A DNA stretch of 64,000 nucleotides. It comes from Raffaelea ambrosiae. Its lineage: Eukaryota; Ascomycota; Sordariomycetes; Ophiostomatales; Ophiostomataceae. Shown here piece after piece: positions 1 through 10,900 of the stretch (position 1 is the first letter of the stretch; every line of letters starts with the position of its first letter). Below the pieces are notes generated by a model. It was not told the origin of the DNA. It ran no database searches and saw only the letters and a list, made by a program, of their open reading frames with translations. The position numbers and the translations under genes were made by a program. The stretch covers positions 186,001 through 250,000 of the forward strand of contig PCDI01000002.1 of assembly GCA_002778195.1 (NCBI GenBank). The letters run 5' to 3'.

Positions 1-3000
1 TCGCGGAGTTTCTCAATGTTCCGCTCCTGCTCCAACTTACCCATTGGCTTGTGCTTCTTTGGTTTGCTGGGCTTACCCAAGGCCCCGTCCCCAGCGCTGC
101 TGTTCTTAGCTGGTCTTTCGTGCTTCACCCGCATATGCGGGAAAGCTTTGACGATGAGGTCGTAGAGTTTGCCTAGGGCATCTTGAGACAGCTGGTCGAT
201 ATCCAGCTCCAGCTCACCACTCTCACTCTCCTGTTCAACGAAGGCCAAGTCAATAAAAAGACACAACTAAGGATACACCTCCGCAAACGGCATGCATAAA
301 CACAAAATACATAGACACAGAAACGTACCTCCTGGTGTGTATCTTTCATAATGATATCAACAGCCTTCTCCAGCTGAGAGCCGTCCAGATTATTGATTCC
401 GTCCGTAACGACCGTCTTCTCTGCTTGGCCAAGCACACGGGCCTTGGGAGCCTTCTTTGAAGAGATGACTTGCTTTTTGTTCGCTGTGCCACCACCCACA
501 CCACCCGAGGCCTTCTTGGCAGTGCCCGCACCGCCGGCAGCCTTCTTGCCCTTTGCTGTCTTGGCCTTGGCTGGTTTCTTGGCGCGCTTATCCGATTCTG
601 CTGCTGCCAGCTTGGTTTTCTCCTCCACAATCTGCTTCTGAAGAATATTCACAACAGTCTGCTGAGTTGTTATATCCGTCATGTTAGGAATCTTCTCACT
701 CAGAAGGTTGGTGAGTCGGGTGTTTTCCTCCTGCAGGCGTTTAACTAAGGCATCAACCGTGTCACTAGTCAGAAGGGGTTCGGTGGGTTCCTCGCCCTCT
801 GCTTCGCTATCGTAGCCCTCTTCATCAGAACCTTCTTCTTTGACAGCGACAGAGCTTGGAACAACCGGTGGTGCGGTGTGCGCCGATATCCAGCTGTCCT
901 TTTCGGACCACTTTTGCTTGAACAGCTCCTCAAGCCTGTTGGCTGCGTCAACCACCTCGCCCATGATGTTGAACTTGCGGCAGTTCTTGATGATGAGATT
1001 GACATCGTTTTCAAACTCCTTTGCCGAGTTGTACTCTCCCAGGCTAAGCTTGGTTTGCATTGTGCCTAGGTCCATCGGCTTCTTTATCACCTTGTGGTAG
1101 GTGGGGATTTGCATGGCAACGGGGTCAACTGGCCGCAAGAACCAGTGGTTCGTGTCATAGTGCTTGATCTTCATCAGCTCTTTCAGCACTTCTTCGCAGA
1201 ATCGGAACTCGGGCTGCTTTTTCTTCGGATTCTTTGGCTCGTATCCGAGGTCCCGGTTCTTCGGTGGGTGGATTGGCCGTTTGGGTCGGTCGCCGTCGTT
1301 CTTTGCAGAATCCCGCCGTATGATAGGCACGCCGCCGGCAGGCACAGCAAACACTGGCGTGGTTACTTCCACGGGTGTGGCAGCGGGAGCAGCGGGAGCG
1401 GTGGGAGCGGGAGTGACCGCGACAGCAGCAGTTGAAGTGGAAACAGACAGCGGACCTGCAGCTGTGACGCTGTCCTCAATTGGAGATGAGGCCGCGCCTT
1501 TTGACTCGCGACGAGAAGCAGCAGCACGAGGCTCAGTCTGGCGTGTCGGCAGTTGCTTGGGCTCCTTCTTTTCGGGCTTTTGCGGCTCAGCGGCAGTAAT
1601 ATCGGAAAGACGCGTGAAGAAGTTGTCAACCAGGGCCTTAGCTTCGTCCGTGATGGTGTTTCCAGCACCGTTGAAGGAGAGGGAGTTCTCGTGGATGAGG
1701 AAGATATCGTCGATAAAAGCGGCATGGGTTGCATATGCGTTCTCGCGCAGGTTGCGCTCCATTTGTGAGATGTCCATCGGCTTCGAGACGCGGAGAGTAT
1801 ACGAGTCCCACAAACCTGGCCATTTCTTGAACACGGGGTCCTTGAAATTGTTGCCGACTTTGGTTTTTTTGACGCTAGCGAGGACGCGCCGGATCTCGCG
1901 GTTGGCATAGGGAGAAATAGGCAAGCTGTCGAGCTTTGGGTCGGCTAGACTGCCTGGCTTCGCAGCAGCTCGGACACGCGGTGGCAGGACTATAGGTGGA
2001 ACATCGGCCACAATGCTGTCGCCTGCTGTGGGAACAGAAGTCTCGGCGTCCTCTGTCTTTGCGCGCTTGGCAGACCGCTCTTCCTTGTGGTCATCCTCGC
2101 GCTCCCGTGCAACCTTGTTTGATGGTGCATCAGTCATAACGGTGTCCGCAGCTGCGGTCACGGAAGAATGCTCTCGTGGGCCATCGTCGCGGAGCGAAGG
2201 GAGGAGGCTGGATGCGCTGGTATGGGGGTGTGGTGCAGCTGCAGGGGCGTCAGCCATAACTGTGTCTTCGGTCTTGTCGGGCGCAACAGATTCAGCTACT
2301 GCAGGTTTATTGGAGACATGGTCGCTGCTCATCTCCACACCGGCTGTCTTCGACTCGGCAGGCTTTGCTTCTTCTGCAGACGCAGCCTTGGGCTCCTCGG
2401 CTGTGGATTTGGGGGCATCGTTTGATGCCTCGACTGCTGTGTTCTCAGATTGAGGCTTGGTCTCTGCCGCCGATTCCACGCTCACAGCTGGTTCCTCTGG
2501 GGCTGCTGGTGCTGCGACAGACAAGTCCTCGTTCTCAAATGCGTCCTTCTTCTCCTCCAAGGCAGCTGGTGGCTCCTCAGCGGGCTCCAGAGTCGGGTTG
2601 TCCGCTGATTCTTCAGGAGATTTCTCGGCGGGGGGCTGCGACTTCTCTTCAGTGGGCTCCTTTGGTGGTTCTTCGGCTGGCTTTGGTGAAGATTTCTCAG
2701 CTGACTCTGCTGGTCCGCCAGGAACCTCTGGCGCCACGGCTGAGTCGCTCTTCACTTTGCTGTCACCCTCAGATGTCGCGAGATTTTCTGCGGCAACATG
2801 TTCTGTGTTCGAGGGTGGCTGGACCGCTAATGTATTCGAGGAGAAAGCGTCGGCATTTTGGGCGCTGTTAAGTGCAGCGTCAGATGCGGGAGCGGCTGCA
2901 GCTGATTCGGTGGACTTCGAAGCGACTTCTGGAGGCGTCGCAACCATGGAATCTTTGGAATCTGAGAGTGAATGTCTGTTGGCGCATATTAGTAGCTGTC

Positions 3001-3422
3001 CGTGAAAATATGAGAGAAAACAACATGACTGCGCGCAAGAGAAAGGACACAGGAGCTAACAGTTGAAGCATGGTGGGAGCGAGAGGCAGATCGCGACAAT
3101 TTTGACTCGGGGCGATAGACAATAACAGAAGGAAAGAAAAGAGACAGAAACGCAATGTGGACGAAACGGTTGTCATAGGGAGAGCTCGATGAATAAATAG
3201 TGTAGGATACGGTGCAAGCCGGTAGAATAAAAGGGAAGGCGCGATGCAGGCGCACACATATATCGGTCTTCATACGGAAGGAACGAGGTGGTGGCCAAAC
3301 AAGGAAAGCACGCAGAGCGAAAATGGACCAACACGAACAGGCAAGCGAGCCCATGTATATTTAGTCACTTACCCGTTGACGCCATTGCTGGTTGGCGCAG
3401 ACTCATCTGCAAGAGAAGCCAT
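1..3422 (-). CDS. BDF1: BET-family double bromodomain protein (Bdf1-like), C-terminus off the window
   Basis: Reads acetylated histones and recruits TFIID or chromatin factors in the nucleus (family knowledge). Proposed exons on the minus strand: 3422..3373, 2975..329 and 230..<1. The first exon starts MASLADESAP and ends at a GTAAGT donor. The acceptor at 2976-2978 restores frame. The second intron has GTACGT/CAG ends and phase 0. After an Ala/Glu/Pro/Lys-rich disordered N-terminus, bromodomain 1 lies at about residues 375-478 (PMDISQMERN, then SLSFNGAG). Bromodomain 2 lies at about 606-708 (KKPMDLGTMQTKL, then CRKFNIMG). Both keep the acetyl-lysine-binding Asn. A Lys-rich segment follows, and the last visible exon is the ET domain (ELELDIDQLSQDALGKLYDL). 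The 397-nt first intron is long for this locus. Identity is firm; the first exon is inferred from splice signals and phase. Confidence 0.9.
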
Positions 3423-5681
3423 TTTCGGTGGCTGTTTTTGGTCGGAAGAGGCAATATCGGACAGATGCGGCGATGTCATGACAGCCATTCGTACAGTTAA
3501 GGACAAAGCACGGCTGTTCAAGAAGAGAGGAACACCATGAACAGCGCAGAAGAGGGGCTAATGCGACAGAGCTGTTAGCAGCTATAAGAGTGAACCTGCC
3601 GCCAGGCGCAGGGGAAGAGGCTGCAGTTCTCGTCGAACTCCGGTGCTGAGCTAGAGGTAAAAAAAAAAGGATAATCAGGAGGAGGCCAGTGTTAACAGCC
3701 AAGACTAGTACTGACGTTGATGTGCGATTCGAGAAGGCTGGACGGATTCTTTACGGTGGTTGGTTCGTTGGCGCGTTATGATATCGGATTGGTTGGGTGT
3801 TTGTGTGGCGGGTGAAGTGTGGCGGGTGGGTGTGGCGGGTGTCCGATTATTAAGTATGCAGGGGAAAGCAAGGAAAAAAAAAAAAAGAAGGAATTAAAAA
3901 AAATAAAGGACTGGAAGAAATAAAAATATCTAGTTGCTGAGACTTTTGCGTCGCAGGAAAGCAGCACTAGTCAGCAAACTGTTGGGTGGTGGAGTGCTGT
4001 GATTGGCTGTGGGGTCGGAGGTACGTCGCTTTTTTTAAAATTTCAGAGAAAAAAACACATGTCAGTCCCGGTCGGCAGGCGGGAGGTATTTATTTCGAAG
4101 GCCCTCTGAGCTCCGCTGATCTGTTCTTATCTCTGATTCGTCTATTGTTCAACAAGGACACAGGGAAGGGGGGTGGGTGTGGGTGGGCGAGGTGGTCCGT
4201 GCGTGATCGGCGTCGAGACTCACACAAACACATAAAAAAATAAAACACAAAATAAAATAAAACAGAGCAGGAACAAATGCGGGAGGGAAAAACAGCCCAA
4301 ATAAGTACCCTGGCTCGCGCAGCGAGGAATGCGCAGCCAATCACGTCTTGCGCGCCACACGGGCCACAAACACGCAACGGTCTGTCGGAGGCAAGTGAGT
4401 ACGGTGTACAGGCAAGCAAAACTTGTCCAGGCACACTGCAAGAGAGTCCTAGACTGGACCCGACAGCACAGTACCAAGCAGGATGAACGCGCAAACAGTG
4501 AGAACACGAGGGCCGACAAACGATTCAGACAGGGGACCAAACAGATGATAAATCAGGGCACAGCACACAACAAAAAGTAGAGGCCTACCTCCTAGGTACG
4601 GTAGACAAACAAGACGCGGTTGCCCTGCCTGACCACTCACGATACATGAAACCCTTATTCTCCTCGTTTCTTCAGGTCTCTTTCGCTTCCATGTTTGGCT
4701 GATCGCAAAGCAGATCACACAGGCGCGGGAAGGACGGGGTAGGCACCGCGGGGACAGCACAGCAGTCTCGCGTGTTGTCCAGCGGTCGCGACGAGCCTTT
4801 ATTGCAATATTCCTATTCCCTTTTCTCGTGTCGCGTCCCGTGCGAGTGGAACATAAACTTCTGTCTCGTTATGGTAAAGGATGCGACTGGGGCCGTGTGG
4901 GGGGGGTGGCCGCAGAGAGTAGGGTGTGAAGGAAAAGTGAGAAAAAGAGTTGGAGGGGGTTCTTTGGCGATTCATTTTCGCAAGCCCGTCCAGGGCCAAT
5001 GTTCTTATCCCACCAGGTTGTTTGCAGATGCACAAAGGAAAAGAGAGACCAGAGAGGACCAGGCAGGCTAGCGTGCTGAGATGGCTACAGGCCAATAGAG
5101 CAGGAATAAATTATGGGTACCAAAAGGAGCGGGCCCGCTTTTTCCATGATCAGCAAATCATGTGTCGTGAACATGAGTTTAGGCTACTATTACTACAGTG
5201 TCGACTGATGGCCAATGGAAACCCCGGCTCTGTCCAATTTCCGGCACAGCCACAATCACAATTTCCCAGGATGCCCGCTGGTACAACGACATGGGAGATG
5301 CTAATCACGTGCCAGATATCTTGTGCAGTCAGGTGACTTATCACATGTCGTACTCTTATCGGGCCTGGCTTATCTTCTGTGGGGAAACGGAAGAAAAAAA
5401 GATAATTATGCCAGGGAAAAAAAATTGGCAAAGAGAAGGTTCCCATAAAAAAGTTACGAGCACCTCGCTTGATAATTTTTTTTCCCCCTTTGCTCTTGCG
5501 TGTAAACTGATACGAAACATTTTACCGACATTTGTCGCAGGGGCGAGTCTTTGCACGAGTCCAATCTGTGGGCATTGTCCGAAACCAGACATTTGTGGCA
5601 ATCGACTCTCTCGCCATCCGTGTGTGTCTTGAGCTTCTCGCACTCTACAAACACACTTGACTTTTCCCTGCGGGCACGACC
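3423..5681. other. Divergent intergenic region
   Basis: About 2.3 kb between the divergently transcribed BET gene and the Utp12-domain gene. No open frame has domain content or splice structure. A-rich runs lie around 3660-3670 and 3870-3905. I expect 5' UTRs and two promoters here but cannot place start sites. Confidence 0.6.
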
Positions 5682-7013
5682 ATGCCTGGAGGCATCTCTA
5701 TCCCATCCAAACCTCACAAACAGACAGCCAAGATGCCGTCAATAAAAAGGAAAGCAGCACAGCAGGTGAAGATCGCCAAGCCTGTCATCAAGAAGAGCGC
5801 AAAAGCGGTTGCCCGTTCGCAAGTTCTTGAGAGACAAGTATCCCGGCCTGTGGTCTCCAAAGTTGCAACTGGTCGGAGAGAGGATGGAGACGATATGATT
5901 GAGATATCGAGCGACTCAGACAACAGCGATGACGACCTCGAAAATGACGACGACAACGGCGACCGTATGGACGTCGACGAGGATGCCGAGGGCCAGAAGA
6001 AGCCAACCACAAACGGCGTGCCTGCTGTGAACGGCACAAACGGCAATCCAACCGCCAACGAGGATGAAGAGGACGATGAAGACGACAATGAGCCCACCTT
6101 TGGCGAGCTCATCCGCGAGCATGCCGAGACCATCGATGTCAACACCGCCCTGGGTCTCCTCACCAAGACAACTACTACCGTCGACAGCGCCCCAAGCCTT
6201 GCCTCCCTCGGTAACCTCCTCAATGCTGCCCTCGTCACTGGCGACGATGCCAACCTCGAGGTCTGCTTCAACACCACCACCGACCTCAGCTGGGTCCGCA
6301 ACACTATCGAGCGCCTTGATCCTTCGCTTGCTGGCCCTCTTCTGCGCAAGCTTGCCGCACGGATGCACCACCGCCCTGGCCGAGCACACACGCTGATGAG
6401 CTGGGTGCAGTGGACGCTAATTTCGCATGGCGGTGCGCTGGCGAGCCAACCGGGAGTGACCAAGTCATTGCAGGAATTGCACCGGGTACTGGAGGAGCGG
6501 GCGCGTGGATTGAACAGTCTGTTGCTGCTCAAGGGCAAGCTGGACATGCTGGAGTCGCAGATGCAGCTGCGGCGGGCGCAGCGGACGCGGGCACTGGAGC
6601 CAACGATCACAACTGCCGTGAATGGACCCAGCCGGAAACGCCGGCGGGGCTCTCGCGTGGGCCTGGACGACGAAGACCTGGAGGCTGCCTGTTATGATGA
6701 GGCCAAAGACGTCGATGAGGACGAGGAGGCCGGTCACATTCTGGTCAACGGTGTTGCGACATCGGGGGAGCTGATAGCGGACGACGAGGACGCCGCGGTC
6801 GAGGACGACGATGAGGACAGCGAGGACAACGAGGAGGGTGAGGACGACGATGACAACGAGGACGAGGATCCCGAGGAGACGGACGAGGACAACGAGGACG
6901 AGATCGACTTCGATGATGTCGACGACGACGAGGATGACGACGAGGACGATGCTGTGGTGCCACCGCCCAAGGTGCAGAAGAAGTCTGCCACGGCGTTTTC
7001 TAAGCGGAGATGA
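5682..7013 (+). CDS. Utp12-domain small-subunit processome protein, no WD40 repeats
   Basis: Single-exon frame of 443 aa. The Utp12 domain marks U3 snoRNP/SSU-processome proteins acting in pre-18S rRNA processing in the nucleolus. Order of parts: basic N-terminus (MPSIKRKAAQQVKIAK from the second Met at 5733), an acidic segment, the helical Utp12 region at about residues 145-305 (TFGELIREHAETID, GRAHTLMSWVQWTLISHGG, GKLDMLESQMQLR), an Arg/Lys patch (SRKRRRGSR), then a long Asp/Glu tail and a basic end. Yeast Utp5 and Utp9 carry this domain behind other sequence, usually WD40; nothing like WD40 is visible upstream. Start 5682 gives the longest frame; 5733 is equally plausible because its product begins with the basic nucleolar-type stretch. 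Which Utp orthologue it is cannot be settled by eye. Confidence 0.82.
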   Translation: MPGGISIPSKPHKQTAKMPSIKRKAAQQVKIAKPVIKKSAKAVARSQVLERQVSRPVVSKVATGRREDGDDMIEISSDSDNSDDDLENDDDNGDRMDVDEDAEGQKKPTTNGVPAVNGTNGNPTANEDEEDDEDDNEPTFGELIREHAETIDVNTALGLLTKTTTTVDSAPSLASLGNLLNAALVTGDDANLEVCFNTTTDLSWVRNTIERLDPSLAGPLLRKLAARMHHRPGRAHTLMSWVQWTLISHGGALASQPGVTKSLQELHRVLEERARGLNSLLLLKGKLDMLESQMQLRRAQRTRALEPTITTAVNGPSRKRRRGSRVGLDDEDLEAACYDEAKDVDEDEEAGHILVNGVATSGELIADDEDAAVEDDDEDSEDNEEGEDDDDNEDEDPEETDEDNEDEIDFDDVDDDEDDDEDDAVVPPPKVQKKSATAFSKRR

Positions 7014-7942
7014 TGCAGCGGGAGAGCCGTGCATTGGAGTCGCGCGGCGATTTCCGACCACGTGTTTGCCAGAGAGTGAATGGATCCCTCTCTCGTGTTG
7101 ACACTGGCTGGGAGAGGGAAAATATATTAACACCTTTTTTTTTTTTTGTTTGTTTGTTTGTTTTTTGCATATCTCGGTTTTACATTTGTCCTCGCCCTGA
7201 GCGTTCTCTATGTCTCGGATTCTTTTCATTATTGTTGCATCGTCAGACTACAAAAAGATTGAAAAGAAAGGAGGAGGGTAAAGTTGTCAGATACAGAGAC
7301 GAGATAAGGGGGGGGAGGGGGGAAGGGGTTTGTTTTGGCCGGAACAAGAAGGCAAAAAAATGTTGTACACACACTGTTGATCTGTCTGTCTTGTCTGTAG
7401 ATGTCATCAGACGATCTTTTGAGGGTCGCTAGAAGTTGCAAAGGGCTGGCAAGATGATTAAAAAGTTAAAAGAAATTTGGAGTATATAAGTAGGGGGCAT
7501 TTGTTTTGTATTGTATTTCCCATCCTATTCTGTCACCTTGTCTTCTATTTGACGTGGGCTTATGGGTACAGTTATCATGGTCTTAAAAGGTGTATACACA
7601 TGTTACAAACCTGACTGCCACAACGCAAATTTCCGGTATCTCACGCTTGGAAAGATTTGTCAAGCAATCAATATAAGTGATATATATATATCTGCAGATC
7701 TATCCCCCCTTGCAAAGAAAAACGCCGTAGCAATGCACCAGAGGCCATGCTAAAATACAAGTTGCTCCCACTGTCCCCTTCTTTGCTCGTCTCTGGGTAG
7801 TATAGTTAATACAAGGACGTATCTGTCTAAGCTGGTAATGATGCAGGTTATAGATCATTGAAATGAAATGAAATTCATGAGAACACGGCGCGTGATCCAG
7901 GTCGTGGCGAAGGTATCGAGATGAAGATGAAGAGGATCACAT
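7014..7942. other. Convergent 3' flanks
   Basis: About 930 bp between two convergent genes. It contains a T-run followed by GTTT repeats near 7135-7165 and a G-rich patch near 7308-7327. No supported coding frame; probably both 3' UTRs and terminators. Confidence 0.6.
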
Positions 7943-10900
7943 CTATGGGAGAACACCCTGACGCCAACGCTCCACTCGTTCGATCTCCCCCTGCTGCTGC
8001 ATGGGTGTCTGCATCCCCATAGGCAGTTGCATAGGCATGGGGAAGCTGTTGTAGCCTCCATAAGTATTACCGTAGGTGCCAGGCACCATGCCCATACTAT
8101 TGCCCATGCCCATCGTGGACTGCTGCTGCACACCAAAGACACCGCCATAGGCTGCCATATTCTGGCCGTTCACGCCCACGGCCATGTTGTTCATCGCCAT
8201 GCTGTTGCCAAAGCCGGCACCATTTACACCGAAGCCGTTGTTCATGCTCGCCTGCCCACCCATAACGTAAGGCATGACCCACTGGTTCTGCTGCATGGCT
8301 GACGTGCCTCTCATATAGTTGTTGGTGGGCATGGATGTTGGAGTGCCCATGCCGGTGATATACTGAGGCATCTGCGCACGCATGGCTGCCATATTCTGTT
8401 CCTTATCGAGGGCAAGGCGGGCCGTCTGGTCTGCCCGGCGATTGCGCTCGACCTCGCGAGGGTCGCGTGCTCCACGGGCCGTATCGGCGGGGACAGCAGC
8501 CAATATGTCGGCCATAGACAGGCGGCGCGAGAGGCGGTTGGAGCCAGTCAGGGCGTGGAGAGCCTGTCCGTTGACAGCCATACCAACCCCCGAATGCTTC
8601 ATCTCCGCCTCACGCGCTTCCTTCTCGGCTTGCAAGCGCCGGCGGCGCTGTCCCAAAGTCTCCTCTTCCTCGGGGACATCGGGAGCCTTGGATTTGGCAT
8701 CCTTTTCCTTTTCCTTCTCGCGTTCTTTGGCTTCTTCCTCAAGATCGCCAAACTGACTGAGAAGCTCGGCGGAGAAGGTGGTGCTAACGGGACGTGCCTT
8801 GGGGAGTTCGCTCTCCTCCTTTTCCTTAATGCGGCGCAGGCGTTCCACCATTGGCTCGTCATCAACTTCGTTCACAGCACCATCATCCGCTTCGCCTGGC
8901 TCTTTGCCGCCATCTCCACTCTGGCTTTGGCTGCTGGATTGCGGGCCTTCACCACCGCGGCCGTGGCCAGAAGGATTCATGCCAGTAAGCGTGGGTGTCA
9001 GAGTGAGCATGCTCTTGCTTTTGAGATACTCATTGCGAAGGGCAGCCCGCGCATTCAAATGAGCGTTAGGGTCACGGCCCATGAGTCGGTCGCGGCGCCG
9101 GCTGAGAGGCTCGTTGTCTTCCAGCTCCTTCTTCTCCATCAAGCCCAGAGGCCGGTTCATGTCGGCAGCATACGCGGACATGTTCTTGCGGCCAGCGGCT
9201 CGTGCAGCGTACAGCATGCCCAGAGGAACGTCCTCGTCGTCATCTTCTTCGTCATCTGGATTCGTGGCCGGGTCTTCCCATGCCAAGTTGACTTTCTTTC
9301 CTTTCCGCTGCTTCCGCTCAACCTCAGCAACGGCATCCAGTTCAAGGAGGGTGGAATGCATGCCGTTGGGGAACGCCTTATGAATGGGGCGAGTACGCAT
9401 CTTCTGCTGCTGTTTCCGAAGCTGCAATTCAGCAAGAAGAGTGGTGGGAGGACCATCATAGGCATCCCCTTCTTCATCCTCGTCTTCCTCCTCGTCTTCC
9501 TCCTCGTCCTCCTCATCCTCCTCATCCTCGTCCCCAGATAGACGCTCATCATCATCTGGAGCCAGCCCGCTGGCTGCATGGTTGCGTCTGATTACAGATG
9601 AAGTCTCGTCGGCGTCGTCATCGCTTCCATCCTCACCCAATGAGAGGCGTTCACGTTCGTTCGGAGCTCCCCGTAACGAGCCGGATGCGCTAACCGGATT
9701 GCTAGACTTTCTGATCTGGCCGACAAACGATAGAAGAGACGTTCGGGATTTCGTGGTATTTCTGCTCTGTCCGTTATATGGGTTGTTTGTTTCCTGTGAG
9801 ACGTTACGAGTGGAGGTGGTAGCCTTCTTCTTCTTCCGCCTTTTCTCGACGCCATACACTTCGGGGCCCAGCCTACCAGCAAATGCATGGTCTGTGAAAG
9901 CTGTTACTGGTGCACTCGCAGCAGCGTCCAGGATACTGTCAAGGGTGTCCATAGCGGAGCCATTCTTGACCTCAATGTTGGTTGAGGCGGCAGGGCTATC
10001 GAAGAACGCGGAGGCGCGAAGCTGTGGTGGTAGGTTGTCCACGTTTGGCACCCGTGTCTTGCGCCTATTATTTCCACCAGTAGCAATCTTGGCGGGACGG
10101 CGGAATTCACTGGGGGAATGGGGCTGTGTTGACGGCCCAGCACCGCTGTCGTCAGCTGCAGCGTCGCCTTCAGTACCGTCCACGGGCTGCTCTTCTGAGC
10201 GAGGTGTGGAAGTGCCATTGCTGATCACCGGACCACTGCCTCCTTCGAGTGGATTCGGAAGCCAGACTTGCGACTGTCGCTGCCCTGTCATGGTATCAGT
10301 GCCGTTCTGTGTGGCAATCATGCTGAGAACTTGCGTTCGCCTCTTGTTTCGGGCATTGGCATTTGGGTTCTTGGATAGCCGCTGTGGAAGCTGCAGCATG
10401 GCCGGGACACGCGCCGGGTAGTACAGCATTTGCTGACCAGTCTCCGGGTCAAAGAAAGACTGTGGGCGTGGCGGCATCTGACTCATAGGTCGTGGGATAT
10501 CCCGTGTTCCCACCCCGCCCTCTTGAAGGCCATAATTTGTAGCCCCCGCAGCTTCGTTGATAGAGGGAGGCGCACTTGTGAACCGTGCGCTCGCGGCATC
10601 CGGGTCGCAATGGACGCCATCAAAATCGCCGAATGCCCTCTGGGCCTGCTCAAAGGTCGTGATAGAAGCAGAGGTAGAGGCCCTAGTCATCGGCCGTTCA
10701 GCTTCGACAGGATCCTCCTCGTTGGAGGCGAGAGTGTACCCGTTTCGGGACACTTGACCGTCCGCCGGTTCATAGTACTGGAAGTCGTTCGTGTTGTGTT
10801 CTAGGGGAATGGAATTGCGGCGGTCGAGGTAGTCGGCTGGGTGGGCTGTGGAAGGGGATGGAGGGTAGAGATCCGAGGGCCCGCTGTCAACATCCGCCAG

